NCBI GenBank assembly: GCA_033763435.1
Contig: JANRKN010000128.1
Location: 45,609-109,608 of the forward strand
Direction: 5' to 3'
Length of the DNA: 64,000 bases
From: JANRKN01 sp033763435
GTDB lineage: Bacteria > Planctomycetota > Phycisphaerae > Phycisphaerales > UBA1924
The position numbers were made by a program, and so were the translations under genes. The notes beneath the pieces are model-generated. The model was given only the letters and a program-made list of their open reading frames with translations, did not search any database and was not told where the DNA came from. Shown piece after piece: positions 1 through 8,317 of this stretch. Each line of letters begins with the position of its first letter. Within the stretch, counting starts at the first letter, position 1.

Positions 1-27
1 GAGGAACATCATCAGCGGCGTGGTCAC
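1..27 (-). CDS. Start of an ActP-like solute:sodium symporter (partial)
   Basis: Only the first nine codons are inside the window (GTG start at 27, reading MTTPLMMFL). The start overlaps the stop of the upstream DUF485 gene as GTGA, and an AAGGAGG-type ribosome site lies just before it, so translation is probably coupled. DUF485 genes are classically followed by an ActP-type acetate/monocarboxylate symporter. That identity is inferred from the neighbour alone, because too little protein is visible. Confidence 0.5.
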
Positions 28-455
28 AGGCGCCCCTCCTTCACCTTGCGGACAAACTCGTGCTCCATCTTGTCAAAGCTCCGCGCCTTGACCACGTACA
101 GCGCCATCACCACCCACGCCATAAAGAACTGCGAGAGCGCAAAGACGTACGCGACGTTGATCTGCCCGACGAGGCGCGTCTCCATCACCTTGGGGAAATA
201 GCCCACCAGCGCCGGCAGCAGGAAGTAGTACACGACAAAGAACGCGATCGCGGGCCAGATGAACCGCTTCTTGCGCGCGACGAGCGCCTGGAACTCCGGG
301 TGCTCAGCGATCTGCCGGAACTGCGCCGGGCTGACCGTGCCCACGTTGAGCGACACATGCCCGTGCGAAGTCGCCTGGTCACGATGCTCGGGGTCGGGCG
401 GCGCCGAGGCCGCAACGTCGGAGGGTTTCGGGTCGGGATGTAACGGCATCAGCAT
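24..455 (-). CDS. DUF485 family membrane protein
   Basis: The product is a small inner-membrane protein of 143 aa. After a polar N-terminus of about 60 residues it has two hydrophobic segments (around FIWPAIAFFVVYYFLLPAL and AYVFALSQFFMAWVVMALYV) and ends in a basic tail, the DUF485/YjcH pattern. Family members are usually encoded directly before an ActP-type acetate/cation symporter and are thought to be accessory to it. The next gene here starts by a GTGA overlap. I chose ATG 455 because an AAAGGAG site lies 8 nt upstream; the open frame continues upstream but has no such site. Confidence 0.85.
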   Translation of the reverse strand: MLMPLHPDPKPSDVAASAPPDPEHRDQATSHGHVSLNVGTVSPAQFRQIAEHPEFQALVARKKRFIWPAIAFFVVYYFLLPALVGYFPKVMETRLVGQINVAYVFALSQFFMAWVVMALYVVKARSFDKMEHEFVRKVKEGRL

Positions 456-543
456 GTCGGCCGCTCCTTTGCGCACACGTGCGGAGTCGGTGAATCGACC
501 TGATCCCCGGCCAAAGAGCGCGGGACCATCCCGCGCGAAAGAA

Positions 544-1842
544 TCAGAACGCAAGCTGCATCTGCGTGCGGAAGACGAACTGGTTGCGCTCGGGCGACGA
601 GAGAATGCCGCACGCGAGATTGGGCAGCGTGAGCACGCCCGCGGAACGTGCCGTGGCAACAGGGACGTACACCAGATCCACGGTGAGCTTCGCCGCGTGC
701 GACTTGGGCGAGATGTAGTAGTTCAGGCCTGTGGTCACGGCATGGAAGGGCTTGCCGTTGTTGCGCTCGGCGTCGGGCGAGAGCCCCTCGTACCGGGCGA
801 AGAGCTCGTGCTGTTCGGCGATCATCAGCCCTGCCTGCGCGAGCCAGCCGTGGTCGGTGAAGTTGCCGCGCAAGGCGAGCGTTCGGTCGTCGAGCTCGCG
901 CCCGACGTACGCGGCAAACGCGTTCCAGCCGTCACCCTTCACGCCCGTGTCGAGCGTCCAAGTCAGCAGGCGCTTGGCGAGTGTGCCTCCGGTCTTGCCT
1001 GAGTTCTGAAAGTGGATCGCCCCGCCCGAGTACGCGCCGAAGGTATCGCCCCGAAAACTGGTGAACTGCGACCACGGCTTCCACTCACCCGCCCACTTGA
1101 CCTCGCCATGCGCGGTCAGTGCGTAGTCCGACTCCTTGCTTGAGTTGTAGTTGCTGTTGATCGAGTTGAAGCCATCGCTCAAAGCGGCCCAGCCGCGGAC
1201 GTGCTGTCCTTCGGCATCGAGCATCAGCAACTGCGAGTAGCCCTGCGTGAACACACCGTTGACGGCCGACCGCTCCACCGCAAGCTGGTTCAGGAACGAC
1301 ATGTTCTCTTCGCGCCAAAACGGGAGCTTGGTCTGCCCCGCGGTGAGGGTCCAGCCGCCGTCGTCCTTCCACTTGACGTACGCCTCATTGATCTCAGGGC
1401 TCGTGGCGTCGCGGCCCCACTCCCAGTACATGCCGAAGCTCAGGCGCTTGTCGACCACCGTGCCTTCGAGCCCGCCGCGCGTCCGTCGGTTGGAGAAGCC
1501 ATCCGTGAAATCGTCGTTTGGCCCAACGCCCGCGCGCCAGTTGGCCACATAGCGCAGCTGCACGTTGCCCTTGACGTAGAGCTTGAACGCCTCACCGTCG
1601 GAGATGAACAGCCCCTTGTCGTCCTTGCCGCTCGTGGGCCGGGCGCCGCGGAAGCTGCTGCGCGTCGCCGCATCGGCGCGCACGTTCTCAGCCAGCGAGC
1701 GCGCGGCGAGGCTCTCAGTCACGGAACCGGCAGGCTCTCCGGCGCCGGCGATTGACGTTGCGAGCCCGGCGCAGAGCATCCACCTCGAAAGGCTCACGAG
1801 TTTGGATGAGGGACCCGCCAGCACAGAGCGCCGATAAATCAT
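544..1842 (-). CDS. Phosphate-selective-type outer membrane porin (OprO/OprP family)
   Basis: The 432-aa protein has an N-terminal signal-like segment ending near AGLATSIAGAGE. The body resembles Porin_O_P, with the early strand GLFISDGEAFKLYVKGNVQL, the RRTRGGLEGTV turn and the NEAYVKW...AGQTKLPF block. It ends in ...RTQMQLAF, with a terminal Phe typical of outer-membrane barrels. It should form an anion or phosphate channel, although substrate cannot be read from the sequence. ATG 1842 is preceded by GGAGGGG at good spacing. It is on the same strand as the DUF485/ActP-like pair, with an 88-nt gap, so uptake of small anions across both membranes is a plausible shared theme. Confidence 0.85.
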   Translation of the reverse strand: MIYRRSVLAGPSSKLVSLSRWMLCAGLATSIAGAGEPAGSVTESLAARSLAENVRADAATRSSFRGARPTSGKDDKGLFISDGEAFKLYVKGNVQLRYVANWRAGVGPNDDFTDGFSNRRTRGGLEGTVVDKRLSFGMYWEWGRDATSPEINEAYVKWKDDGGWTLTAGQTKLPFWREENMSFLNQLAVERSAVNGVFTQGYSQLLMLDAEGQHVRGWAALSDGFNSINSNYNSSKESDYALTAHGEVKWAGEWKPWSQFTSFRGDTFGAYSGGAIHFQNSGKTGGTLAKRLLTWTLDTGVKGDGWNAFAAYVGRELDDRTLALRGNFTDHGWLAQAGLMIAEQHELFARYEGLSPDAERNNGKPFHAVTTGLNYYISPKSHAAKLTVDLVYVPVATARSAGVLTLPNLACGILSSPERNQFVFRTQMQLAF

Positions 1843-1967
1843 GTGCCCCTCCAGCAGGAGAGCGCGTGAGCCGCAGAAGAACGCACGGGCACGCGATGAA
1901 CGCTGTCGAAAACTCCCGTCACCGCGTTGGTTGACCAACGGCGGAGACTGCGCGACGTGGCGCGCGT

Positions 1968-2453
1968 TCAGGCCGTCCGAATCGAGTTCGGCGCGGCCGG
2001 AGCAACGCCATTCGCCGCGGCTGCTTCGCCCTTTTCCTGCCGCCAGCGCCGACGCGCCTCGAACGCAGCCACGTCAGCGACCGTTGTGGATTCGAGATAC
2101 TCGATGAGCCGCGCGCGCTGACCGGCCCAGAACTTGTGCGCGGGGCACGCGCGCTCGTCCGAGCAGCGCTCGGGGCCGAGCATGCACGTCGCATCAATCG
2201 CGGGGTCTGCGAGCGTGGCGCAGACGTGATAGAGGCTGATGTCCTTGGCTTGGCGCGCGAGGGTCACCCCGCCGCCGACGCCGCGCTGTGTCACCACCAG
2301 CCCGCGCTTAGCCAGCAGATGGACGATCTTGGCCAGATATGGCTGGGGGATCCCGGCCGCTTCCGCGACCTCCTTGACCAGCACTGGATTTCCGCCCGCC
2401 GCGGCAATGTGCCCGAGGGCGGTAATCGCGTAACTCGACGCTTGATTGAGCAT
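1968..2453 (-). CDS. Rrf2 family transcriptional regulator with Fe-S cysteines
   Basis: The 161-aa protein carries the Rrf2 winged helix (MLNQASSYAITALGHIA at the start, then VKEVAEAAGIPQPYLAKIVHLL and the wing QRGVGGGVTLAR). Three cysteines at C90, C97 and C103 (C-x6-C-x5-C) match the cluster-ligand region of IscR/NsrR/RsrR-type regulators, so it probably senses redox state, O2 or NO through an Fe-S cluster. The start at 2453 is set by GGGAGGTG. It is transcribed divergently from the cbb3 oxidase operon across about 300 nt, so control of that operon is the obvious hypothesis. The target and cluster type are inferred. Confidence 0.9.
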   Translation of the reverse strand: MLNQASSYAITALGHIAAAGGNPVLVKEVAEAAGIPQPYLAKIVHLLAKRGLVVTQRGVGGGVTLARQAKDISLYHVCATLADPAIDATCMLGPERCSDERACPAHKFWAGQRARLIEYLESTTVADVAAFEARRRWRQEKGEAAAANGVAPAAPNSIRTA

Positions 2454-2521
2454 GTTCACCTCCCCCCGGTGACCCAAGCATAGCCGATTTCCCGATACGG
2501 TTTTCCACATTTCGGCAAAAT

Positions 2522-2580
2522 CCGACCATTTTGTCGGCCAATTTGGATCGCGTCCGAGGCGTTTTGAGCCGCAATCCAAA
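2522..2580. promoter_or_regulatory. Candidate operators between the Rrf2 gene and the cbb3 operon
   Basis: Two inverted repeats sit in the divergent intergenic region, which is AT-richer than its surroundings. CCGAC-N6-GTCGG occupies 2522-2537. TTTGGAT at 2542-2548 is mirrored by ATCCAAA at 2574-2580. Both lie just upstream of the -35 element of the operon promoter, a natural position for an Rrf2-type regulator. The arms are short, so this is a candidate only. Confidence 0.35.
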
Positions 2581-2607
2581 ATCCCACCACTTGGTCCGTG
2601 TTTCGGT

Positions 2608-2637
2608 TTGACAAATCTGGATCTCGTCGTCTATATT
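2608..2637 (+). promoter_or_regulatory. Sigma70-type promoter of the cbb3 oxidase operon
   Basis: TTGACA at 2608-2613 is separated by 18 nt from TATATT at 2632-2637. Transcription should start near 2644, about 110 nt before the ATG of ccoNO. This also argues against the upstream in-frame start at 2598, which would lie before the transcription start. Confidence 0.75.
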
Positions 2638-2753
2638 GCCGAATCAGGACTTGGTGGTCGGTTATCGCACGGCGGATACCCGGCCTTTCAGAGCGGCAAT
2701 TGGCGGCTCACGCCGCCTCCCTCGCATCCTGCGGGGCAGCACGGAGACGGCTC

Positions 2754-5195
2754 ATGCTGGACTCGAATCTTGGATTGGTCGGTCAAAGAACCGCGGCCTC
2801 AGACACGCTCGCGGCCTCGGCTGCCCCCGACGGACGCACCGCGCCGCGCGCACCCCGACTCGAAAAGTTCGTCTATGACGACCAGATCGTCCGCATGTTC
2901 ATGACCGCGACCATCGTCTGGGGGCTGGTCGCCTTCCTCGCAGGTCTCATCATCGCGCTGCAGATGGTTCTGCCCATCGCCGCCGCATGGGAAGTCGGCG
3001 GCACAAAGCCGCTTGCGTTTCTCGCGTTCCTCTATCAGGTCGAGTACCTGACCTTCGGACGCCTGCGTCCCCTGCACACGAACGCGGCGATCTTCGCCTT
3101 CGCTGGCAACTCGATCTTCACGGGCGTCTACTACTCCGTCCAGCGCCTCTGCAAGGCGCGCATGTGGTCGGACAAGCTCAGCCGACTGCACTTCTGGGGC
3201 TGGCAGGGCATCATCGTCTCGGCCGCGCTGACGCTTCCGCTGGGCATCACCCAGGGCAAGGAGTACGCCGAGCTCGAATGGCCGATTGACCTCGCGATCG
3301 CGGTCGTTTGGCTCGGGTTCTTCGGCACGAACTTCACGATGACCTTGGTCAAGCGGCGTGAGCGCCACATGTACGTGGCGATCTGGTTCTACATCGCCTC
3401 GCTCATCACCGTGACGGTGCTGCACGTCTTCAACAACCTGTGGGTCCCGCTGGCGGCCGTCGAGCTGCTCAACGGTCGCGCGCCCTCAGGCGCCGACTGG
3501 CTCAAGAGCTGGTCGGTCTATGCGGGCGCGCAGGACGCGTTCATGCAGTGGTGGTACGGGCACAACGCCGTGGCGTTCTTCCTCACCACGCCCTTCCTGG
3601 GCCTGATGTACTACTTCATGCCCAAGGCCGCCGAGCGCCCGGTCTATTCCTACCGGCTCTCGATCGTGCACTTCTGGAGCCTGGTGTTCATGTACATCTG
3701 GGCCGGCCCCCACCACCTGCACTACACCGCGATCCCCGGCTGGCTCAGCACGTTGGGCATGGTGTTCAGCGTCATGCTCTGGATGCCCTCGTGGGGCGGC
3801 ATGATCAACGGCCTGCTCACGCTGCGCGGCGCGTGGAACAAGGTCGCATCCGACCCGGTGCTCAAGTTCTTCGTGGCCGCCGTCACGTTCTACGGCATGT
3901 CGACCTTCGAAGGCCCGATGCTCAGCGTCAAGAGCGTCAACGCCCTCGCGCACTACACGGACTGGATCATCGCCCACGTCCACTCGGGCGCACTGGGCTG
4001 GAACGGCCTGCTGACCTTCGGCATGATCTACTGGCTCGCGCCGCGGCTCTTCCAGACCGAACTCTGGAGCAAGAAGCTCATGGCGACGCACTTCTGGGTC
4101 GCTACGGCCGGCATTCTCATGTACATCATCCCGATCTATGCCGCGGGCGTCACTCAGGGCCTGATGTGGCGCGCTTTCGATCAGACCGGGCGCCTCGCAT
4201 TCCCCGACTTCGTCGAGACCGTCACCCGCCTGATGCCTATGTACTGGATCCGCGTCGGTGGCGGCGTGCTGTTCATCGCCGGCATGGTGATGCTCATCGT
4301 CAACGTGCTCATGACGTGGAAGAACCGTCCGGCGGTGTACGCCGAACCGGTGCACGAGGCCCCGGCGCTCGCGGGCGGCTATTCCGACCCGCTCCCGCCC
4401 GTCTCACGCCTGCAGTCCAACCCCGAGTTCGCACGCGACGTCGAGGCGAAGGTTCTGCAGGGCTGGTTCCACCGCGTGTGGGAGCGCAAGCCGCTGAAGT
4501 TCTCGGTGCTGGTGCTCGCGGCGATCGCGGTCGCGTCGCTGTTCGAGATCATCCCGACGTTCCTGATCCGCAACAACGTGCCCTCGATCGCCAGCGTGCA
4601 GCCCTACACGCCGCTCGAGCTCGCCGGCCGCGACATCTACATCGCCGAAGGCTGCTACAACTGCCACTCGCAGATGATCCGCCCGATTTGGGCCGAGACC
4701 AAGCGCTACGGCGAGTACAGCAAGCCGGGCGAGTTCGTCTACGACCATCCGTTCCAGTGGGGCTCGCGGCGCATCGGCCCCGACCTCGCCCGCGAGGGCG
4801 GCAAGCGCTCGCACGACTGGCACGTGCGCCACTTCGAGAACCCGCGCCAGCTCGTCCCGCAGTCGATCATGCCGGCGTACGCGCACCTGCTCGAGCAGAC
4901 GCTGAACTTCGACGCCATCCAGGGCCGCGTGGATTCGATGGCGATGATTGGCGTCCCGTACGGCGAAGCCGTGCGGAACGGCAAGGCCGTCGCCCTCGCC
5001 AAGGCACAGGCCGAGCAGATCGCGAAGGACCTGGTTGTGCAGGGCGGGTACGACAACATGGCCGACAAGAAGGTCATCGCACTCGTCGCCTATATGCAGC
5101 GCCTCGGCACCGACATCAGCAAGCCCGCGCCCAGCCCGGCCCCCACTCCATCCACGGATGCCCCCGCGGCTCCCAGCACCGGAGGTGCCAAGTGA
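2754..5195 (+). CDS. ccoNO: Cytochrome cbb3 oxidase, fused CcoN-CcoO subunit
   Basis: This 813-aa protein joins the catalytic subunit CcoN to the monohaem cytochrome c subunit CcoO in one chain. Residues 1 to about 550 are the multi-spanning haem-copper subunit. H108 (LHTNAAIF) is the low-spin haem ligand region, H270 (YGHN) and H320/H321 (PHHLHY) are CuB-type ligands, and H408/H410 (AHVHSG) lie at haem b3. A linker leads into CcoO with one membrane anchor and a haem c site, C634-x-x-C637-H638. It reduces O2 at high affinity and pumps protons in the inner membrane. ATG 2754 has GGAGA upstream and lies downstream of the promoter. Such fusions occur in some lineages but differ from the split ccoN/ccoO of proteobacteria. 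Confidence 0.93.
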   Translation: MLDSNLGLVGQRTAASDTLAASAAPDGRTAPRAPRLEKFVYDDQIVRMFMTATIVWGLVAFLAGLIIALQMVLPIAAAWEVGGTKPLAFLAFLYQVEYLTFGRLRPLHTNAAIFAFAGNSIFTGVYYSVQRLCKARMWSDKLSRLHFWGWQGIIVSAALTLPLGITQGKEYAELEWPIDLAIAVVWLGFFGTNFTMTLVKRRERHMYVAIWFYIASLITVTVLHVFNNLWVPLAAVELLNGRAPSGADWLKSWSVYAGAQDAFMQWWYGHNAVAFFLTTPFLGLMYYFMPKAAERPVYSYRLSIVHFWSLVFMYIWAGPHHLHYTAIPGWLSTLGMVFSVMLWMPSWGGMINGLLTLRGAWNKVASDPVLKFFVAAVTFYGMSTFEGPMLSVKSVNALAHYTDWIIAHVHSGALGWNGLLTFGMIYWLAPRLFQTELWSKKLMATHFWVATAGILMYIIPIYAAGVTQGLMWRAFDQTGRLAFPDFVETVTRLMPMYWIRVGGGVLFIAGMVMLIVNVLMTWKNRPAVYAEPVHEAPALAGGYSDPLPPVSRLQSNPEFARDVEAKVLQGWFHRVWERKPLKFSVLVLAAIAVASLFEIIPTFLIRNNVPSIASVQPYTPLELAGRDIYIAEGCYNCHSQMIRPIWAETKRYGEYSKPGEFVYDHPFQWGSRRIGPDLAREGGKRSHDWHVRHFENPRQLVPQSIMPAYAHLLEQTLNFDAIQGRVDSMAMIGVPYGEAVRNGKAVALAKAQAEQIAKDLVVQGGYDNMADKKVIALVAYMQRLGTDISKPAPSPAPTPSTDAPAAPSTGGAK

Positions 5196-5428
5196 GCATG
5201 AGCGAGCTGATGAGCAGCCTGGATCTGTGGGTCTGGCCCAGCATGGCTCTGGTGATCTTCATCGCGGTCTTCGTCGCAATTGTGCGACGGACGCTCAACA
5301 AGTCCAGACGCGAAGAGTTCGAACGGGCAGGATCTCTGCCCCTCTCAGACGCGCCGGCAGCCCAACTGATGGCGCCGGCCAATCGGATCGGATCGCGCAA
5401 TGCCGGGGAAGGAGCGGGCAATGTCTGA
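5192..5428 (+). CDS. ccoQ: CcoQ-like small subunit of cbb3 oxidase
   Basis: This 78-aa protein has one transmembrane helix (VWPSMALVIFIAVFVAIV) followed by a short basic cytoplasmic stretch (RRTLNKSRREEFERA), the CcoQ/FixQ plan. It is likely an assembly or stability factor of the oxidase. GTG 5192 overlaps the ccoNO stop as GTGA and sits 6 nt after GGAGG. An ATG at 5198 is a possible alternative but is further from the ribosome site. The 3' end overlaps ccoP by 8 nt. Confidence 0.8.
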   Translation: MSMSELMSSLDLWVWPSMALVIFIAVFVAIVRRTLNKSRREEFERAGSLPLSDAPAAQLMAPANRIGSRNAGEGAGNV

Positions 5429-6125
5429 CGAAGTGAAGATCCTCCGCAAGTCCGTCCACGCCGAGCCTGAGCGCCAGCCCCTGGCCTCAACCTCGGAGAG
5501 CAACAAGCTGCTGGAGCACGAATACGACGGCATCCGCGAGTACGACAACCCGACGCCGGGATGGTGGCACCTCATCTTCCTGGGTTCGGTGGTTTTCTCG
5601 ATCTTCTACTTCATCTTCTGGCACTTCAGCCCGGTGGGCTGGAGCGTCGAGGACGCCTGGCAAGCACACCAGACCAAGGAGACGCGCAAGCTCTTCGCCG
5701 CTGGCCGCATCGAGAACGACGAGGCTTCGCTGCTCAAGCTCATGAAGTCGCCCGACCTGCTCAACGTCGCATCGGGCCTGTACGTCAGCAACTGCGCGAC
5801 GTGCCACTCGGCAGACGGCGGCGCTGGCGGCCTCACGGGCGTCAACCTCACCGACGACCACTACAAGAACGTCAAGAAGCTCACCGACATCTACGACGTG
5901 CTGACCAACGGAGCCAACAACGGCGCGATGCCCAGCTGGAAGACCATCAGCGACAAGGAGCGCGTACTCCTCTCGGCCTACGTCGCATCGCTTCGCGGCA
6001 CCAAGCCGGCCAGCCCCAAGTTTGCCGAGGGCGAAGCCATCGCGCCTTGGCCCGCCGCGCCCACGGATGGGAGCGATGCCAAGGACGGAGGCGGCACCGC
6101 ACAGCCCGCCGCCAAGATGCCCTGA
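5421..6125 (+). CDS. ccoP: Cytochrome cbb3 oxidase subunit CcoP, with a single haem c site
   Basis: The 234-aa protein starts like CcoP (EYDGIREYDNPTPGWW, then a transmembrane helix around residues 45-70). It has one cytochrome c domain with C125-x-x-C128-H129 and a later Met-containing loop (NNGAMPSW). Classical CcoP/FixP carries two CxxCH haem sites; only one is visible here, so this is a shorter electron-entry subunit. ATG 5421 has GGAAGGAG 6 nt upstream, and the gene overlaps the end of ccoQ. The C-terminal 35 residues are Ala/Pro/Gly rich and probably disordered. Confidence 0.9.
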   Translation: MSDEVKILRKSVHAEPERQPLASTSESNKLLEHEYDGIREYDNPTPGWWHLIFLGSVVFSIFYFIFWHFSPVGWSVEDAWQAHQTKETRKLFAAGRIENDEASLLKLMKSPDLLNVASGLYVSNCATCHSADGGAGGLTGVNLTDDHYKNVKKLTDIYDVLTNGANNGAMPSWKTISDKERVLLSAYVASLRGTKPASPKFAEGEAIAPWPAAPTDGSDAKDGGGTAQPAAKMP

Positions 6126-6141
6126 CCGCCGATCACTCGCG

Positions 6142-6164
6142 AGCCCGGCCGGTCGGGTCGGGCT
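6142..6164 (+). other. Hairpin between ccoP and ccoG
   Basis: AGCCCG at 6142-6147 pairs with CGGGCT at 6159-6164, and the following stretch is pyrimidine-rich. It lies in the only sizeable gap (115 nt) between the structural oxidase genes and the assembly genes. It could act as a partial terminator or processing site that lowers expression of the assembly genes. The stem is short. Confidence 0.3.
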
Positions 6165-6240
6165 TCCTCCTTCGTTCGTTGTGCGAATCCGTCGGTAAAC
6201 GAAGCCACGGGAGCTTCGCCCCAGTTGCTCGAGGTGTCCG

Positions 6241-7788
6241 GTGATCGACTCGCTCGTCGAATCAACGCCCAAGACGACGTCCGCTACGCCGGCCGCGCCC
6301 GCCGCGAGTCGGCCGCCCTCAACGCTGCCGACCCTGAACGACGACGGCTCCCGGCGCTGGATCAAGCCCAAGCCCGCGTTCGGACGCTTCTGGAGTCGTC
6401 GCCGCGCGGTCGCGTACTTCCTGATCGCCCTCTTCACGCTGATCCCGTATCTCTCGCTCAACGGCAAGCCGTTCGTCCTGCTCGACATGCCCGCCCGGCG
6501 ATTCACGATCGCTGGCTTCACGTTCCTGCCCACCGACACGCTGCTGCTGGCCCTGTTCATGCTCGGCGTGTTCGTCACGGTCTTCCTGATGACCGCGCTC
6601 GCGGGGCGTGTCTGGTGCGGGTGGGCCTGTCCCCAAACGGTGTACCTCGAGTTTGTGTACCGCCCGATCGAGCGCCTGTTCGAAGGCACGCCCGGGCGTG
6701 TGAGCACGTCCCGGTTCGTCGGGTCGCCGCAGGCCAAGGTGCTCAAGTTCATCACCTACTTCGCCATCTCGTGCTACCTCGCGCACACGTTCCTCTCGTA
6801 CTTTGTCGGCGTTGAGCAGCTGCGCCACTGGATTACGGGAAGCCCGGCCGATCACCCGGTGGGCTTCGGCGTGATGGCCGCGACCACCGCGCTGATGATG
6901 TTCGACTTCTCCTACTTCCGCGAGCAGGCCTGTCTGGTCGCGTGCCCTTACGGGCGCTTCCAGAGCGTGATGCTCGACCGCAAGTCGCTGATCGTGAGCT
7001 ACGACGCACGCCGCGGCGAACCTCGCGGGCGCAAGCACGCCAAGTCCGCGCGCCACACGGGCGCCGCGCCCGACCTTGCGTTGCCCGTCCTCGCGACCGT
7101 CGGCGGAACGGGGGGCGCCGCGCCGGCCTCGGGCGGTGACTGCGTCGACTGCAAGCAGTGCGTGCAATGCTGCCCCACGGGCATCGACATCCGCAACGGC
7201 CTTCAGATGGAATGCGTCAACTGCACGCAGTGCATCGATGCCTGCGACTCAGTGATGGACAAGCTCGGCAAGCCCCGCGGACTGATCCGCTACTCCTCGC
7301 AGGACGCACTCGCGGGCGAACGGGTCCGCCTTCTCCGCCCGCGCGTTGTCCTGTATCCAACGCTGCTCACGATCATCGCCACAGCTTTCACGCTGGTGCT
7401 GCTCACCAAGCAGGAGGCCGACCTCACGATGTTCCGAGGCCGGGGCGCGCCGTTCTATCAGATCGAGCCGGGGCGCATCGCCAATCCCATCAGCATCAAG
7501 CTTCAGAACCGCCGGGACGAGCCCGTGACGTTCACGCTCTCACCGATTACCGAGGGCGGGAACGACGGGCTCGAGCTCCGCACCGAGTCGCTGAAAGTCA
7601 CCGTCGCGGGCGGCGAGATCAAGGCCGTCCCGGGCCTGCTGGTGATCGGCCAGGACAAGTTCGTCCGCGGCAAGGTTCAGGCCAAGGTGAAGGTCACGAC
7701 GCCGCGCGGCTTTGCCGACGAGGCGAAGTTCGAGATGATGGGCCCCGGCAACATGCACGCCGCGCCCGTAGGGGAGATCAAGCCATGA
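6241..7788 (+). CDS. ccoG: CcoG/FixG, cbb3 oxidase assembly ferredoxin protein
   Basis: The 515-aa membrane protein is an assembly factor for cbb3 oxidase, thought to handle copper reduction. It has an N-terminal membrane region with the conserved RVWCGWACPQTVY motif. Two 4Fe-4S ferredoxin motifs follow: C301, C304, C307 and C310 or C311 before Pro, and C325, C328, C331 and C335. After another membrane helix comes the C-terminal immunoglobulin-like FixG domain. The start is GTG 6241 after a GAGG site. It overlaps fixH by ATGA at its end, so translation is coupled. Confidence 0.93.
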   Translation: MIDSLVESTPKTTSATPAAPAASRPPSTLPTLNDDGSRRWIKPKPAFGRFWSRRRAVAYFLIALFTLIPYLSLNGKPFVLLDMPARRFTIAGFTFLPTDTLLLALFMLGVFVTVFLMTALAGRVWCGWACPQTVYLEFVYRPIERLFEGTPGRVSTSRFVGSPQAKVLKFITYFAISCYLAHTFLSYFVGVEQLRHWITGSPADHPVGFGVMAATTALMMFDFSYFREQACLVACPYGRFQSVMLDRKSLIVSYDARRGEPRGRKHAKSARHTGAAPDLALPVLATVGGTGGAAPASGGDCVDCKQCVQCCPTGIDIRNGLQMECVNCTQCIDACDSVMDKLGKPRGLIRYSSQDALAGERVRLLRPRVVLYPTLLTIIATAFTLVLLTKQEADLTMFRGRGAPFYQIEPGRIANPISIKLQNRRDEPVTFTLSPITEGGNDGLELRTESLKVTVAGGEIKAVPGLLVIGQDKFVRGKVQAKVKVTTPRGFADEAKFEMMGPGNMHAAPVGEIKP

Positions 7789-8294
7789 GCGACGCGCCCA
7801 CGACATCCAAGGGTCGGTTCTGGATCGGGTTTGTCGTAGTCCTGCTGGGCCTCAACGTGAGCGTCTGTGCCCTGACGGTGTATGCCGCGCTCTCGACGCG
7901 TGGCGCATCGATCGAGAAGGACTATTACCAGAGAGCTCTGCACTGGGACACGACCAAGGAGCAGCGCGAGCTCAACGCGGCGCTCGGCTGGTCGCTCGCG
8001 GTGCGCCTCGAACAGGCCGAGGCTCCCGGCACCATGACCGTGCTCGTCACGCTCAAAGACGGCGCCTCGCACGGCATCCGCAACGCCAAGCTCAAGGCCG
8101 AGGCCTTCCACACCGGGCACCGCGAGCGGGCCGTCACGCTGAAGTTCGAATCGCTGGGCGAGGGCGAGTACCGCGCGACGCTTCCCGTCGAATTCGCCGG
8201 CAATTGGCGCTTCAGCTTCATCGCCGACGCGGTCGGGATGACGTTCACGAGCGAGCAGGACGTCCTGCTGCTCGAACAGTCCGCCGGAGCTTGA
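7785..8294 (+). CDS. fixH: FixH family cbb3 assembly protein
   Basis: The 169-aa protein has a single N-terminal transmembrane helix (FWIGFVVVLLGLNVSVCALT), the conserved YYQRALHWD motif after it, and a periplasmic beta-rich domain. This is the FixH/CcoH plan. FixH works with FixG and FixI in maturing cbb3 oxidase, probably in copper handling. ATG 7785 overlaps the ccoG stop and has GGGGAG upstream. Confidence 0.9.
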   Translation: MSDAPTTSKGRFWIGFVVVLLGLNVSVCALTVYAALSTRGASIEKDYYQRALHWDTTKEQRELNAALGWSLAVRLEQAEAPGTMTVLVTLKDGASHGIRNAKLKAEAFHTGHRERAVTLKFESLGEGEYRATLPVEFAGNWRFSFIADAVGMTFTSEQDVLLLEQSAGA

Positions 8295-8317
8295 GGCGGC
8301 TTTCTCCGGGAGTCGGC

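Noticed and set aside
2440..2456. Half FNR-like TTGATTGAGCATG near the Rrf2 start
   Set aside because: It lacks the second half-site and lies inside the Rrf2 coding sequence, far from the oxidase promoter.
3440..5428. Long plus-strand frame overlapping ccoNO in another phase
   Set aside because: Only its last 78 codons (ccoQ) are real. The upstream part is Arg/Pro/Ala-rich shadow translation of ccoNO.
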